Notes: generated by a model from the sequence alone, not told the origin. A stretch of 17,658 bases of DNA from JAPLGZ01 sp038318235 (GCA_038318235.1 JBBQBY010000089.1:1-17658), one strand, 5' to 3'. Shown: positions 1-7,531, counted from the stretch's first letter. A program made the numbers and translations.

Positions 1-18
1 GTCAGGTTACCCAAGCAT

Positions 19-37
19 GTGCGGTTACAAACCGCAC
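19..37. repeat. Short hairpin, 8-bp arms
   Basis: GTGCGGTT and AACCGCAC face each other across a 3-base loop (ACA). It lies outside any gene. Short G/C-rich palindromes of this kind are common dispersed elements in intergenic DNA. No T-tract follows, so I do not call it a terminator. Confidence 0.5.
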
Positions 38-63
38 CTACGCATCCTTAACTGAATGGCAGT

Positions 64-169
64 AACCCTAACCCTCCCCTGCAGGGAGGGGACTGTTTGG
101 TGGACAGACGAAATCTCTCCTTCTGTCCCGTGACAGGCTCCCTCCCAGCAGGGGAGGGCGGGGGGAGAG
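64..169. repeat. Palindromic repeat, copy 1 of 3 (conserved GTTTGGTGGAC core)
   Basis: The left arm holds CCCTAACCCTCCCC with its own small hairpin partner (GGGAGGGG at 84-91). The right arm holds GGGGAGGGCGGGG, so the whole unit can fold back on itself, imperfectly. The unpaired core GTTTGGTGGACAGA sits at 95-108. The same core and arm design recur at 5430-5545 and 13536-13651. It lies just beyond the 3' end of the Nudix gene. It looks like a non-autonomous palindromic (REP or MITE-like) element; no target duplication is visible. Confidence 0.75.
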
Positions 170-182
170 GTCATTTTGCCCA

Positions 183-641
183 TTAGTCGCGCGGCCCTAG
201 CCCGCGCAATTTTCGGTCTAACTCCCACAGGGCAATTTTGTTGCCATCATACTGCATCAGGCTCAGCGCTGCTTCATAATTCAGCCAGAGATAAGTTGTA
301 TGCTCATGCGAAAGGACAATCGATTGCTGGTCGGCCTGCACACCGAAAAAATATTGAGGGATGACATAAACGTCGTCGCCCCATAAATAGCTGTCCCTGA
401 ACTCGGTCACTGGGTTCGGACAGACGGTATCTAGCTGTAGAAAGGCGGAATGTTCGAGAAGGCCACTCTCCTCGCGCGTTTCGCGCTTGGCTGCGGCTAG
501 TGGGGTTTCATCATCTTCACCGCCACCCGCCACCCCTTGCCAATACGCATCATCCGCCCGTTTTAACAACGCATATTCAAATTCGCCGTTGCTTGCTTTG
601 CGATAAGGGTAAACCAATACTTGAAAAGGCGCCCTTGCCAC
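183..641 (-). CDS. Nudix hydrolase (NUDIX domain protein)
   Basis: A 152-residue protein consisting of a single Nudix fold. Such enzymes hydrolyse a nucleoside diphosphate linked to another moiety, usually with Mg2+. The full Nudix box (G-x5-E-x7-R-E-x2-E-E-x-G-L) is intact, running from the GGGEDDE stretch through RETREESGL at about residues 39-61. The start is a GTG at 641, chosen because AAGGAG lies 7 bases upstream (654-649); no ATG offers a comparable site. It follows the dehydratase gene on the same strand by 37 bases, so the two are probably co-transcribed. The small size and the VLVYPYR opening recall dihydroneopterin-triphosphate or (d)NTP pyrophosphatases (NudB-like), but substrate cannot be assigned. 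A link to the sugar pathway is unproven; it may be a housecleaning enzyme carried along. Confidence 0.9.
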   Translation of the reverse strand: MARAPFQVLVYPYRKASNGEFEYALLKRADDAYWQGVAGGGEDDETPLAAAKRETREESGLLEHSAFLQLDTVCPNPVTEFRDSYLWGDDVYVIPQYFFGVQADQQSIVLSHEHTTYLWLNYEAALSLMQYDGNKIALWELDRKLRGLGPRD

Positions 642-678
642 CGGCTATCTCCTTCTGCTTTTGGGTGTTTTCCCTCTG

Positions 679-1956
679 CTATACCCACTGTTCCAAATCT
701 TGCTCGGTCGTCACCCGGACACGCGCGTCGGGGCGTTGCACTAATTCAGGTCGCAGCGCGATGCCCAACCCAGGCTGATCGCCCAAGCTAAGATAACCTT
801 CTTCAATGCGAATCGGCGCCGTCACCACATCATTATACCAACCGCCTTCGCCCCAATAGGCGCGCACACTCTCCATGATCATGGCATTGGGGATGTGCAA
901 CATCAAATGCGCCGAGGCCCACAGCGCGACTGGTCCGACCGTGTCGTGCAAGGTGATCGGCAGATAATAGGTGTCGGCCAGCGCACAAATTTTGCGCGTT
1001 TCGGTGATGCCGCCGCCCCAGGCCACATCCGGCATGATAATATCGGCAACCGGCTTTTCGATCACTTGGCGAAAACCAAAACGTGTGAACAATCGCTCAC
1101 TTTGGCACAACGGAACAGTGGTTGCCGCCTTCAAGCGCACATACGCTTCGAGATTATCCGGCGGCATGATCTCTTCCAACCAGAGGATGTCATAGGGTTC
1201 CAACGCCCGCGCAATGCGGGTGGCGGTGGGCAGATCCCAGCGCGCATGGCCTTCGATCGCAATCGCCATTTTGTCACCTACCGCCTTCCGAATATCGGCG
1301 ACAATTTGCAGGCCGCGCTTTAAGTCTTCGTTGTCAATCGAATGGGCAAGCAAGCCAGCGGCGGTTTCTCCGCCCCACATGCGAACTTTGCCGTGGGGGT
1401 TGGCGGGCCCGGCCAGTGTCACGCCAAATTGGTCAAAGGGCCAAATCTTCATCGCCTTAATGCCCTGGCCCAACAAGCTCTCGGCCAGTTCCCCGGCGCG
1501 CCCTTCGAGCCAGGCAAAGTCGGGATAGTTGCCATAGCCGACACAGGTGTTGTAGACTTGGATTCGTTCGCGGTTGCGCCCACCCAGTAGGTTGTAGATC
1601 GGTTGGCCGGTCTCCTGACCCACCAAGTCCCAAAGGGCAATATCAAGCGCCGAGAGCGCGCGCATTTCGGCGCCGGCAAAGCCACAGAAGTTGACTAAGG
1701 CAAAAAGATTGGCCCAGTTATTCTCGATATCGCGTGCGTCACGGCCAATCAGCAGCGGCGCATAGACATCATGGATGATGGCGCTGGTGGCCGAAGGAAT
1801 GTAGTAGGTTTCACCTAGCCCAACGAGGCCATTATCCGTGTAGACGCGCACCCAACAATTGTTGGGCAACGCCTGGCGCGACTGCCCCATTTGCTGTTGC
1901 CATGCGCCTTTGGGCATTGCTTCGAACCAGATCGTTTCCAGCTTGGTGATTTTCAT
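679..1956 (-). CDS. Enolase-superfamily dehydratase (mandelate racemase/muconate lactonizing type), probable sugar-acid dehydratase
   Basis: A 425-residue protein with the usual N-terminal capping domain (about 1-130) and C-terminal barrel (about 150-400). Enolase-superfamily enzymes abstract the proton alpha to a carboxylate. The residues needed are present: metal ligands E235 (in IEGHARW), E261 (LWLEEI) and E287 (CQSERLF), Lys170 (AMKIWPFD) on one face, and a His337-Asp310 dyad on the other, with E362 (MESVR). The SERLFTRFGF stretch resembles galactonate/gluconate dehydratases, so dehydration of an aldonic acid to a 2-keto-3-deoxy acid is the likely reaction. No clear Shine-Dalgarno sequence precedes the ATG at 1956. 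It is transcribed away from the transporter genes, with the Nudix gene downstream. A racemase or a different acid-sugar substrate remains possible. Confidence 0.9.
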   Translation of the reverse strand: MKITKLETIWFEAMPKGAWQQQMGQSRQALPNNCWVRVYTDNGLVGLGETYYIPSATSAIIHDVYAPLLIGRDARDIENNWANLFALVNFCGFAGAEMRALSALDIALWDLVGQETGQPIYNLLGGRNRERIQVYNTCVGYGNYPDFAWLEGRAGELAESLLGQGIKAMKIWPFDQFGVTLAGPANPHGKVRMWGGETAAGLLAHSIDNEDLKRGLQIVADIRKAVGDKMAIAIEGHARWDLPTATRIARALEPYDILWLEEIMPPDNLEAYVRLKAATTVPLCQSERLFTRFGFRQVIEKPVADIIMPDVAWGGGITETRKICALADTYYLPITLHDTVGPVALWASAHLMLHIPNAMIMESVRAYWGEGGWYNDVVTAPIRIEEGYLSLGDQPGLGIALRPELVQRPDARVRVTTEQDLEQWV

Positions 1957-2070
1957 GGTGGGTGCGCGTTGCTAGGATTATTTTCTTTTTTCAGGCCCTC
2001 CGTCTTTGAAGGCATCGATTGTAGACACGCTACTGCTGCCTTTTTAAGGCTGGGGAGGCCGCAGCGGGTC

Positions 2071-2116
2071 TAGGCTGGCGTAGACATCAGGGAAAATGTT
2101 GTAGACGCCAAGCCTA
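2071..2116. repeat. Imperfect hairpin in divergent leader
   Basis: TAGGCTGGCGT (2071-2081) pairs with ACGCC-A-AGCCTA (2105-2116), giving 11 base pairs with one bulged A at 2110 and a 23-base loop. If the minus-strand promoter candidate near 2162-2191 is real, this hairpin lies in the 5' leader of the dehydratase mRNA. No T-tract follows on either strand, so simple termination is not supported. Confidence 0.45.
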
Positions 2117-2157
2117 CCCAATTCCCTCGCACTATAAGGTTGCCTATCACGCATTTA

Positions 2158-2170
2158 GTATATTGTATAC
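2158..2170. promoter_or_regulatory. Candidate operator, GTATA-TTG-TATAC palindrome
   Basis: Five-base arms are separated by TTG. The embedded 10-mer TTGTATACCA is one mismatch from a perfect palindrome, TTGTATACAA, a shape seen in operators of FadR-subfamily GntR regulators. It overlaps the -10 region of the minus-strand promoter candidate, where a bound repressor would block transcription. No regulator gene is present in the window, so the factor is unknown. Confidence 0.4.
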
Positions 2171-2191
2171 CAAGATTTGACAACGTGTCAA
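2162..2191 (-). promoter_or_regulatory. Candidate divergent promoter toward the dehydratase (TTGACA-N18-TACAAT)
   Basis: Read on the minus strand, the other half of the palindrome is again TTGACA (2191-2186). It is followed after 18 bases by TACAAT (2167-2162), five of six bases of the -10 consensus. The two promoters point away from each other, and their -35 boxes lie only three bases apart. One bound protein could therefore control both the importer and the dehydratase. Confidence 0.45.
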
Positions 2192-2206
2192 TCTTACATT
2201 TAAAAT
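2177..2206 (+). promoter_or_regulatory. Candidate promoter toward SBP1 (TTGACA-N18-TAAAAT)
   Basis: A consensus -35 (TTGACA, 2177-2182) is followed 18 bases later by TAAAAT (2201-2206), five of six bases matching the -10 consensus. It would start a leader of roughly 330 bases before SBP1. The -35 is half of a 15-bp palindrome TTGACA-ACG-TGTCAA (2177-2191), so it may also be an operator. Confidence 0.5.
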
Positions 2207-2325
2207 AATGTAGTGCTAATTGTTCCAGCTACCATGTACTTTTCCCAGGTTTGTAAAAGTTTATAGAGCAACAGGGTCTGCGCCAGCTGTCTATCACTAG
2301 CCAATGCTGGACCATCGCTGTCTCT

Positions 2326-2340
2326 GCGAGATAATCTCGC
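2326..2340. repeat. 15-bp perfect palindrome in SBP1 leader
   Basis: GCGAGAT-A-ATCTCGC, with 7-base arms around one base. It lies between the SBP1 promoter candidate and the SBP1 start. With a single-base centre it suits an operator better than an RNA hairpin, although a slightly opened stem could still form. Confidence 0.45.
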
Positions 2341-2545
2341 TTGCTGTCAACTAAACGTCCCACATTGTCTAGATTTTTGGCATAAATTAGGGTAAGCCCC
2401 CATTTATTACTCTATATCCTGACCAAAGACTACCCGCCAAGCTGTCTCTTATTGAGTTCACCGCGCTGATCCGGGGCACGGTTTCCCCCGACTCATTTCA
2501 CCGAACCGGAACATTTCAAAGCAATTTAGGAAGGAGAGAATCATC

Positions 2546-3868
2546 ATGACGACCCAAAAATCCCCACAAATCAGTCGCCGTCAACTCCTCAAGGCAACGG
2601 CCTTGATTGGCGCTGGCGCTGCATTGGCCGCGTGTGCAGCCCCTGGAACCGGGCCTGCCGCCTCGACTGGCCCGGCCGTTAATACAGGCGCTAAGCAGAC
2701 TGTCCGCTATCTATCCTGGTGGTTTGAGGAAGGCAACCGCGGCAAGACTTGGAACGCCTTTATCAAGGAGTTCAACGACTCGCAGAAAGAGATCGAAATC
2801 AAGGCCGAGAACATTCCGTTTGATGCCTATACCACCAAGACGATTGTGGCGGCCCAATCCGGCAAGCTCGATGGCGATATCCTACAAGCTACCCCTGAAC
2901 TGGCGCCACGCTTGATTAAGGCCGATTTGTTGCTTCCGCTAGATGATGTTTTGGTTCGCAATAACATCAAGGATCTGAGTTCGGCCCACGATGCCTTGCG
3001 CAAAGATGGTAAGCTTTATGGTCTGGACATGGTGACGGTGGCCTTTGGCATCCTCTACAACAAAAAGCGCTATGAGGATGCTAAAATCACCCCGGCGAAA
3101 ACGCCCGAAGAATGGGTTGAGGTTAGCAAAGCGTTGACCGACCGCGATAAGCAGCAATATGGCTTATGGTCATCCCATTTGGTCAACGAAGCGGCTGACT
3201 TCTGGTTTACACTTGAAGAGTGGGCCATGCCGTATGATGGCGTGTGGGCCAAGGGCAAGACCCCGCTTTTGACTTCTGACCCGATTATCAAGGGTTTGAA
3301 GCTCTTTAAGCAAATGTACGATGTAGCTTTCCCACAGGGCGCTGATGGCGCTACCGGGTCGCGTCTCTTTGGAACCGGAGCGACAGCCCAGGCTTTGTTT
3401 GTGTCGGCTGCGGTCGGCGGCATAAAGCCACAGTACCCAGACACCTACCCATTGCTACGCAGCGCCCCGATCCCGTGGGCGAGCAACAAATCAATCGCCC
3501 GCATCCACCCGATGATGATTAACAAGGACTCAGCGGTCAAGGAAGCGGCGCTTGAATTTGTGACCTACATGTACAAGCCAGACAACTACCGGCGCATGGT
3601 GGAAGGCTGCGAGGATGTGATCTTCGCCCAACCGTCGGCAGCCCGCAAGGAATATCTGGACAAACTGGAGTGGCTGAAACCAGGGTATGATGGCGTCAGC
3701 TATGTGACCCCCTTCGACGTGGTCGGTGACTTCGTTTACAACTTCCAGGAATTCGGTCAGATCGTGATCACCAACTTTGCCGATGTGCTCAACGCCGGTA
3801 AATCGGTCGAGGATGCGATGGCGAAGGCGCAGACCGAAGCGGAAGCGTTGGCGGATCGGATTAAGTAA
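2546..3868 (+). CDS. SBP1: ABC sugar transporter solute-binding protein (family 1), Tat-type lipoprotein
   Basis: A 440-residue extracytoplasmic binding protein, the substrate-capturing part of a carbohydrate ABC importer. The N-terminus carries a twin-arginine signal (SRRQLLK, residues 10-16), a hydrophobic stretch and a lipobox LAAC with the acylated Cys at residue 30. A low-complexity Ala/Pro/Gly/Thr linker follows. The mature part starts with VRYLSWWFEEGNRGK and has the length and layout of family 1 solute-binding proteins. The start is supported by AGGAAGGAGAG ending 7-8 bases before the ATG. It is the first gene of the plus-strand transporter cluster, and a 27-bp hairpin follows its stop, which would favour high SBP mRNA levels relative to downstream genes. 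The Tat signal suggests folding before export. Substrate is not readable from sequence. Confidence 0.93.
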   Translation: MTTQKSPQISRRQLLKATALIGAGAALAACAAPGTGPAASTGPAVNTGAKQTVRYLSWWFEEGNRGKTWNAFIKEFNDSQKEIEIKAENIPFDAYTTKTIVAAQSGKLDGDILQATPELAPRLIKADLLLPLDDVLVRNNIKDLSSAHDALRKDGKLYGLDMVTVAFGILYNKKRYEDAKITPAKTPEEWVEVSKALTDRDKQQYGLWSSHLVNEAADFWFTLEEWAMPYDGVWAKGKTPLLTSDPIIKGLKLFKQMYDVAFPQGADGATGSRLFGTGATAQALFVSAAVGGIKPQYPDTYPLLRSAPIPWASNKSIARIHPMMINKDSAVKEAALEFVTYMYKPDNYRRMVEGCEDVIFAQPSAARKEYLDKLEWLKPGYDGVSYVTPFDVVGDFVYNFQEFGQIVITNFADVLNAGKSVEDAMAKAQTEAEALADRIK

Positions 3869-3880
3869 GTGGCATTACGC

Positions 3881-3937
3881 AGGGCAACCCCACCCCCGCC
3901 CTCCCTTACCAAGGGAGGGCGGGGGTGGGGTTGCCCT
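3881..3937. repeat. Perfect 27-bp inverted repeat with 3-base loop
   Basis: The arms at 3881-3907 and 3911-3937 are exact reverse complements, separated only by ACC. The arms are made of C-rich runs (ACCCCCGCCCTCCC and its complement), the same sequence used in the arms of the 116-bp repeats, but the GTTTGGTGGAC core is missing. It begins 12 bases after the SBP1 stop. There is no T-tract. As RNA it would form a very stable stem able to block 3' exonucleases or slow transcription. Confidence 0.85.
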
Positions 3938-4003
3938 GTGCACCATGTGTAAGTGATAACGTAAAAGCAGTTACCTTGTTCATCAATTCTGAGGAAATCA
4001 ATT

Positions 4004-5359
4004 ATGTCGAAAAAGAACGTCTTTTCTGGGCTCAGCGCCTTGCTCATTCTGAGCTTCGTGCTTACGGCCTGCGGGGCTGGTGCTCCACCGGCCGCAGGAC
4101 CGGCGGGTGTGCAGACCGATAAGAATGCGTCGATTGAAGTCTGGATTGACGCGGCCCGTGAGGAATCGGCTGGCAAATTTATCAAAGCGTTTCCAGATCA
4201 AGGGAAGCTGGTATCGTTAACTACCACAGACTATGGGCAACTGCCTCAGAAGATCCTATTCTGGAACAACGTGGGCGGCGGTTGGCCGGATGCCTCCTTT
4301 GGCGGCCCCCAGATCGTCCCGTTGATCAACGATGCGGCGCATAACTATCTAGGCGATTTGGCTCCGTACGTCGATCCCAATATTGTTAAAGATTTTGCGC
4401 CTGGCTCGTTGTAGAACTGCTTTGATGGCACCAAGCTCTACTGCCTGCGCAATGACCTGGCCCACTTTGTTCTGTGGTACAACGCGACAAAGGTGAAGGA
4501 ATTGGGTGTTAAAATCCCAGAGACCTATGAAGAACTGGCCGACACCTGCGCCTCCCTCAAGCAGTCTCATCCCGAAATCCAGTGCGCGCTTGGGCAGGAA
4601 ATTACTTCATTCTTCAATATCCTGGTTTCGAATAAATGCCCTTTCCAACAGATCATCAGCGCTGGGCAGATTCGCGTCAACGCCACCCACGAAAACTGCG
4701 TGAAAGCGGCGCAGTGGTTGGATAAGATGAGCAAGGCTGGTTATTACAAACTCACCAACATGTTTGCCGCCGAGACCTCCGACCTGGTTAAGAGCGACAA
4801 TTGGCTGTTCATACCCTCGTCCTCCTGGTTTGGTGATTATGTGATCAAGGGCACCTACTATGATGCCGCCGATCCCAAGTTCCAAGGCAAGATCGGTGTG
4901 GCGCCGATGCCCAAATGGCAAGGTCAGGATCATCCCTGGGTCTTCTGGTGGGGTGGTGCCGCTTGGGTGATGTCGCGTCACACCAAAAATCCTCAATTGA
5001 CCGCCGATTTCCTAAAGTATATGACCACCGACGTGATCAAAGAGCAGGGCACCTACCCGGCCTATATGCCGGCGGCGGACGAATGGCTAAAGAAGCGCAT
5101 GCCTACCCTTACCTATCTGGAAGACACGACGAAAGCCGGTGAGGTCTTGAAGTCGGAAGCTGGCCACATGTGGACCATGGCGACTGAAGGCCCCGTGGAT
5201 GTTGGCGCGCTCTTCGGACCGATCTCGGCGAAGATTAACGCTGGTGAGCTGACCTACGAAGCTTCGCTGGCCGAATGGCAGAAAGTTTTGGTCGATGGCG
5301 CGGGCAAGCTTGGTTACACGCCGGTCACCACTGGCTTGGATGATTTCCCGGCCAAATAG
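4004..5359 (+). pseudogene. SBP2: ABC sugar transporter solute-binding lipoprotein, interrupted by an in-frame TAG
   Basis: One continuous reading frame of 452 codons, broken only by a TAG at 4412-4414 (codon 137). The first part carries a Sec lipoprotein signal (SKKNVFSGLSALLILSFVL, lipobox LTAC, Cys23) and the start of a family 1 binding protein (IEVWIDAAREE). Immediately after the TAG the same frame continues with NCFDGTKLYCLRNDLAHFVLWYN, typical of this family, then runs on to a normal C-terminus. GAGG lies 9 bases before the ATG. There is no frameshift, so a single base change explains it. As written, the product would be a truncated 136-residue lipoprotein; a restart near 4493 would lack an export signal. 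Alternatives are a sequencing error or read-through. Its normal role would be substrate capture for permease pair A, which follows directly. Confidence 0.88.
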
Positions 5360-5374
5360 CCTAGTTTGATCCTG

Positions 5375-5420
5375 ACGATAGTACGGGGACGATGAGCGTT
5401 CGCGTACTATCGTTTTTTTT
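5375..5420 (+). terminator. Intrinsic terminator after SBP2
   Basis: ACGATAGTACG (5375-5385) pairs with CGTACTATCGT (5403-5413), an 11-bp stem with a 17-base loop, followed by eight T residues (5413-5420). It sits 15 bases after the SBP2 stop and before the permeases. It could fully end SBP transcription or, more likely given the gene order, let through a fraction so that permeases are made in lower amounts than binding proteins. Confidence 0.85.
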
Positions 5421-5429
5421 GGTGATGCG

Positions 5430-5545
5430 GAGCCCCCAGCCCAACCCTCCCATAGGGAGGGAACTGTTTGGTGGACGGAAGAAGTAACTCATTCTATCCG
5501 ACCAACGGCTCCCTCCCTTTTCCTGGGAGGGTTGGGCTGGGGCTC
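5430..5545. repeat. Palindromic repeat, copy 2 of 3 (116 bp)
   Basis: The outer arms (5430-5451 and 5525-5545) are complementary over 21 bases with one extra C on the left. Inside, GGGAGGGAACTGTTTGGT pairs imperfectly with ACCAACGGCTCCCTCCC. The core GTTTGGTGGACGGA is at 5466-5479. It lies between the SBP2 terminator and the ribosome binding site of the first permease of pair A. Length and design match the copy at 13536-13651. Confidence 0.8.
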
Positions 5546-5575
5546 TCATCACTTTCTTGGAGGTTCATAATCCAC

Positions 5576-6502
5576 ATGGCTTTAGCGACGAGTAAAGCAA
5601 CGAAACCAAGTCGGTTTCAGTTTAACAGTGCCATCCTGCTCGGCATTCCCTATATCGGTTTTATGATCGTGTTCGGCATCGTGCCGATGATCTTGGCGAT
5701 CATTTTTAGTTTTTCGAAATATGGCAATTATCAACCTGAATACTTTGCCGCCGGGATCTCCAACTATAGTTCGATTTTAAAAGATCCCCAATTGCTGATC
5801 AGCTTTGGCAATATTTTGAAGTTTGGGTTGATCATGTTGCCGGTCAGCTTTATTGGCGCCCTGGGCATTGCGCTGATTCTCGATCTGGCCGATGATCGCC
5901 TGGGTGGCTTCATGCGCACGATCTATTTCGTGCCTGGCGCGATTACTTTGCCGGCGGTCGCGCTGATCGCGATCTTTATGTTTGACCCTGGGATCAGCCC
6001 GTTTGGCTTTTTGCTCAAACTGACCGGCGCCAGGGTGGCTGGTGACATCTTAAATAACAAAACCCTGATCTATTTTATGGTGCTCCTGCGCTTTTTTGCC
6101 AGCTCGGGCGGCTGGATTGCCGTCTTTTATGGCGCATTGACGGGGATCAACCGTGAAGTGATTGAGGCTGGTATGATTGATGGCTGTAGCCCCTGGCAAT
6201 TGGCTTATTACATCAAGCGGCCTTTGATCATGGGGTATGCCCTCTTTATGTTAATTAACTTGACCATTCAAAGCCTGCAACTCTTTGCCGAACCGTTCAT
6301 CTTGCAGACCAGTTTGCAAACGGCTTCGCCGATTGATCCCTATTGGTCGCCGAATATGTGGAGCGCCTTTATCACCATCCGCACCGGCGATTTTGGCAAG
6401 TCAGCCGTCATCTCGTTGATCATGTTGCTGATCAGTCTCGTAGCCGCAGTCTTTATTGTGACGCGCACCGGGATGTTTAAGACGGATGTGGTCAGAAACT
6501 AA
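5576..6502 (+). CDS. ABC sugar transporter permease A1 (MalF-like)
   Basis: A 308-residue inner-membrane protein with six hydrophobic segments, near residues 20-46, 76-104, 114-136, 163-186, 219-238 and 276-296. The cytoplasmic EAA loop that contacts the ATPase is at about 197-216 (EAGMIDGCSPWQLAYYIKRP). The alanine usually found third in EAA is a glycine here, a mild variation. I chose the ATG at 5576 over an in-frame ATG at 5468 because GGAGG (5559-5563) precedes it and the extra 36 codons lie in the palindromic repeat. It pairs with the next gene to form a heterodimeric channel, presumably served by SBP2 because of adjacency. No ATPase gene is in the window. Confidence 0.93.
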   Translation: MALATSKATKPSRFQFNSAILLGIPYIGFMIVFGIVPMILAIIFSFSKYGNYQPEYFAAGISNYSSILKDPQLLISFGNILKFGLIMLPVSFIGALGIALILDLADDRLGGFMRTIYFVPGAITLPAVALIAIFMFDPGISPFGFLLKLTGARVAGDILNNKTLIYFMVLLRFFASSGGWIAVFYGALTGINREVIEAGMIDGCSPWQLAYYIKRPLIMGYALFMLINLTIQSLQLFAEPFILQTSLQTASPIDPYWSPNMWSAFITIRTGDFGKSAVISLIMLLISLVAAVFIVTRTGMFKTDVVRN

Positions 6503-6580
6503 TCTTCATAGTATTTTTAGTTCGCTGCTCTGTGCTGCCCATAACTGCTGCGAACTCTCTTGATTGAGGAGTAAAGCCTG
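6503..6580. other. 78-bp gap between permeases A1 and A2, with weak hairpin
   Basis: AGTTCGC (6519-6525) can pair with GCGAACT (6550-6556) across 24 bases. The gap ends in the ribosome binding site TGAGGAG (6565-6571), 9 bases before the A2 start. Such a gap is long for two subunits of one complex, but no promoter or terminator stands out. Confidence 0.4.
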
Positions 6581-7531
6581 ATGGCGCAAGTATCACCAAT
6601 CTCCCCACCCGCTTTTTCATTGAAACGAGTCTATACCAACTGGCGCTACCGCATTGGCTTAGACCCGGTCTCGTATCTATTTCGCTTGGCGATCCTTGTG
6701 CTGCTTTTGATCTATTTTGGGGTGCCAGTCCTCTGGCTGTTCATCACCCCGACCAAAGCCCACAAGCAGTTGAACGAACTGCCACCGTTAGCCTTTGGCA
6801 ATCTGCAAAATGTGATGGATTCTTGGCATCGCCTGATGAATTACAACAACGGCATTGTTATGACCTGGGCCTGGAACTCGGTCTGGTATGTGGCCTTTGC
6901 CCTGACGCTCTGTTTGGTGATCACCATTCCCGCCGGTTATCTGTTGGCCAACGTAAACATCAAGGGGCGTAAACTATTGCTGTGGGCAACCCTGATCTTG
7001 ATGTTGCTGCCCAGTGACGCTGCCGTCTTGCCGATGTATATGGAGTTGTATTTGCTGCGTTTGATCAACTCCCCCTGGGCCGTGATCCTGCCCGCTGGCT
7101 TTGCGCCGTTCGCAGTCTACCTCACCTACACCTACTATAAGACGGTGATGCCTAGAGATATTGTGGATGCGGCCAAGGTGGACGGTTGTTCGGATTTGAC
7201 CATGTTCTGGCATATCGGGCTGCCGCTGGCGCAGAGTGTGATCGCCATGCTGCTCTTTACGCAGTTTGCTGCGCTGTGGAATGGCTTTTTTGCCGCGTCG
7301 ATCTTCCTCGAAAGCGACCGGCTCAAGACGCTACCCGTTGGCATCTGGGTGATGGCGCAACAGACTGGCGCGTTGAACCCTAATCCAAGCGCGTATGGCA
7401 AGGTGTTGCTGCTGCGCCCAGATATGGCAACGATCAGCGTGATTACCGTACTGCCGGTGATCATCATTTTCCTGTTATCCCAGCGCTTTATTGTGCGGGC
7501 GGCGACCGCTGGCGCGATTCAGGGTGAATAG
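6581..7531 (+). CDS. ABC sugar transporter permease A2 (MalG-like)
   Basis: A 316-residue inner-membrane protein with six predicted hydrophobic segments, starting with LAILVLLLIYFGVPVLWLF near residues 36-54. The EAA loop is at about 196-215 (DAAKVDGCSDLTMFWHIGLP), close to the family consensus, and the C-terminal RFIVRAATAGAIQGE ending is typical of MalG-type permeases. The start is supported by TGAGGAG 9 bases upstream. A periplasmic insert (TKAHKQLNELPPLAFGNLQNVMDS, beginning near residue 58) follows the first segment, as in the family. It is the partner of A1. The sulfatase gene begins only 12 bases after its stop, so the two are almost certainly in one transcript. Confidence 0.94.
   Translation: MAQVSPISPPAFSLKRVYTNWRYRIGLDPVSYLFRLAILVLLLIYFGVPVLWLFITPTKAHKQLNELPPLAFGNLQNVMDSWHRLMNYNNGIVMTWAWNSVWYVAFALTLCLVITIPAGYLLANVNIKGRKLLLWATLILMLLPSDAAVLPMYMELYLLRLINSPWAVILPAGFAPFAVYLTYTYYKTVMPRDIVDAAKVDGCSDLTMFWHIGLPLAQSVIAMLLFTQFAALWNGFFAASIFLESDRLKTLPVGIWVMAQQTGALNPNPSAYGKVLLLRPDMATISVITVLPVIIIFLLSQRFIVRAATAGAIQGE

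Larger units (their letters stand above)
1957..2545. other. 589-bp divergent intergenic control region
   Basis: This gene-free stretch separates the minus-strand dehydratase from the plus-strand SBP1. It is AT-richer than the genes around 2150-2230 and 2340-2420. It holds a hairpin at 2071-2116, tandem palindromes with back-to-back promoter candidates at 2158-2206, and a 15-bp palindrome at 2326-2340. A strong ribosome binding site (AGGAAGGAGAG, about 2528-2538) lies ahead of SBP1. I see no convincing small gene in it. Confidence 0.8.

Noticed and set aside
895..1528. Long plus-strand frames opposite the dehydratase
   Set aside because: They lie entirely antisense to a gene with full catalytic motifs, show no recognisable protein features, and have no ribosome binding sites. 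They are shadows. The same applies to antisense frames over the ThDP, sulfatase and Gfo/Idh genes.
2213..2545. Known riboswitch in the SBP1 leader
   Set aside because: I see no conserved core of any riboswitch class I know; only the palindrome at 2326-2340 stands out.
4412..4414. UAG recoded as a sense codon (alternative genetic code or pyrrolysine)
   Set aside because: Several intact genes in the window end with TAG at the expected family C-terminus, no pyrrolysine genes are present, and the protein family does not use it. A mutation or error is simpler.
5468..5575. Upstream in-frame ATG extending permease A1 by 36 codons
   Set aside because: The extension lies within the 116-bp palindrome, is not membrane- or permease-like, and has no good ribosome binding site, while the ATG at 5576 has GGAGG upstream.
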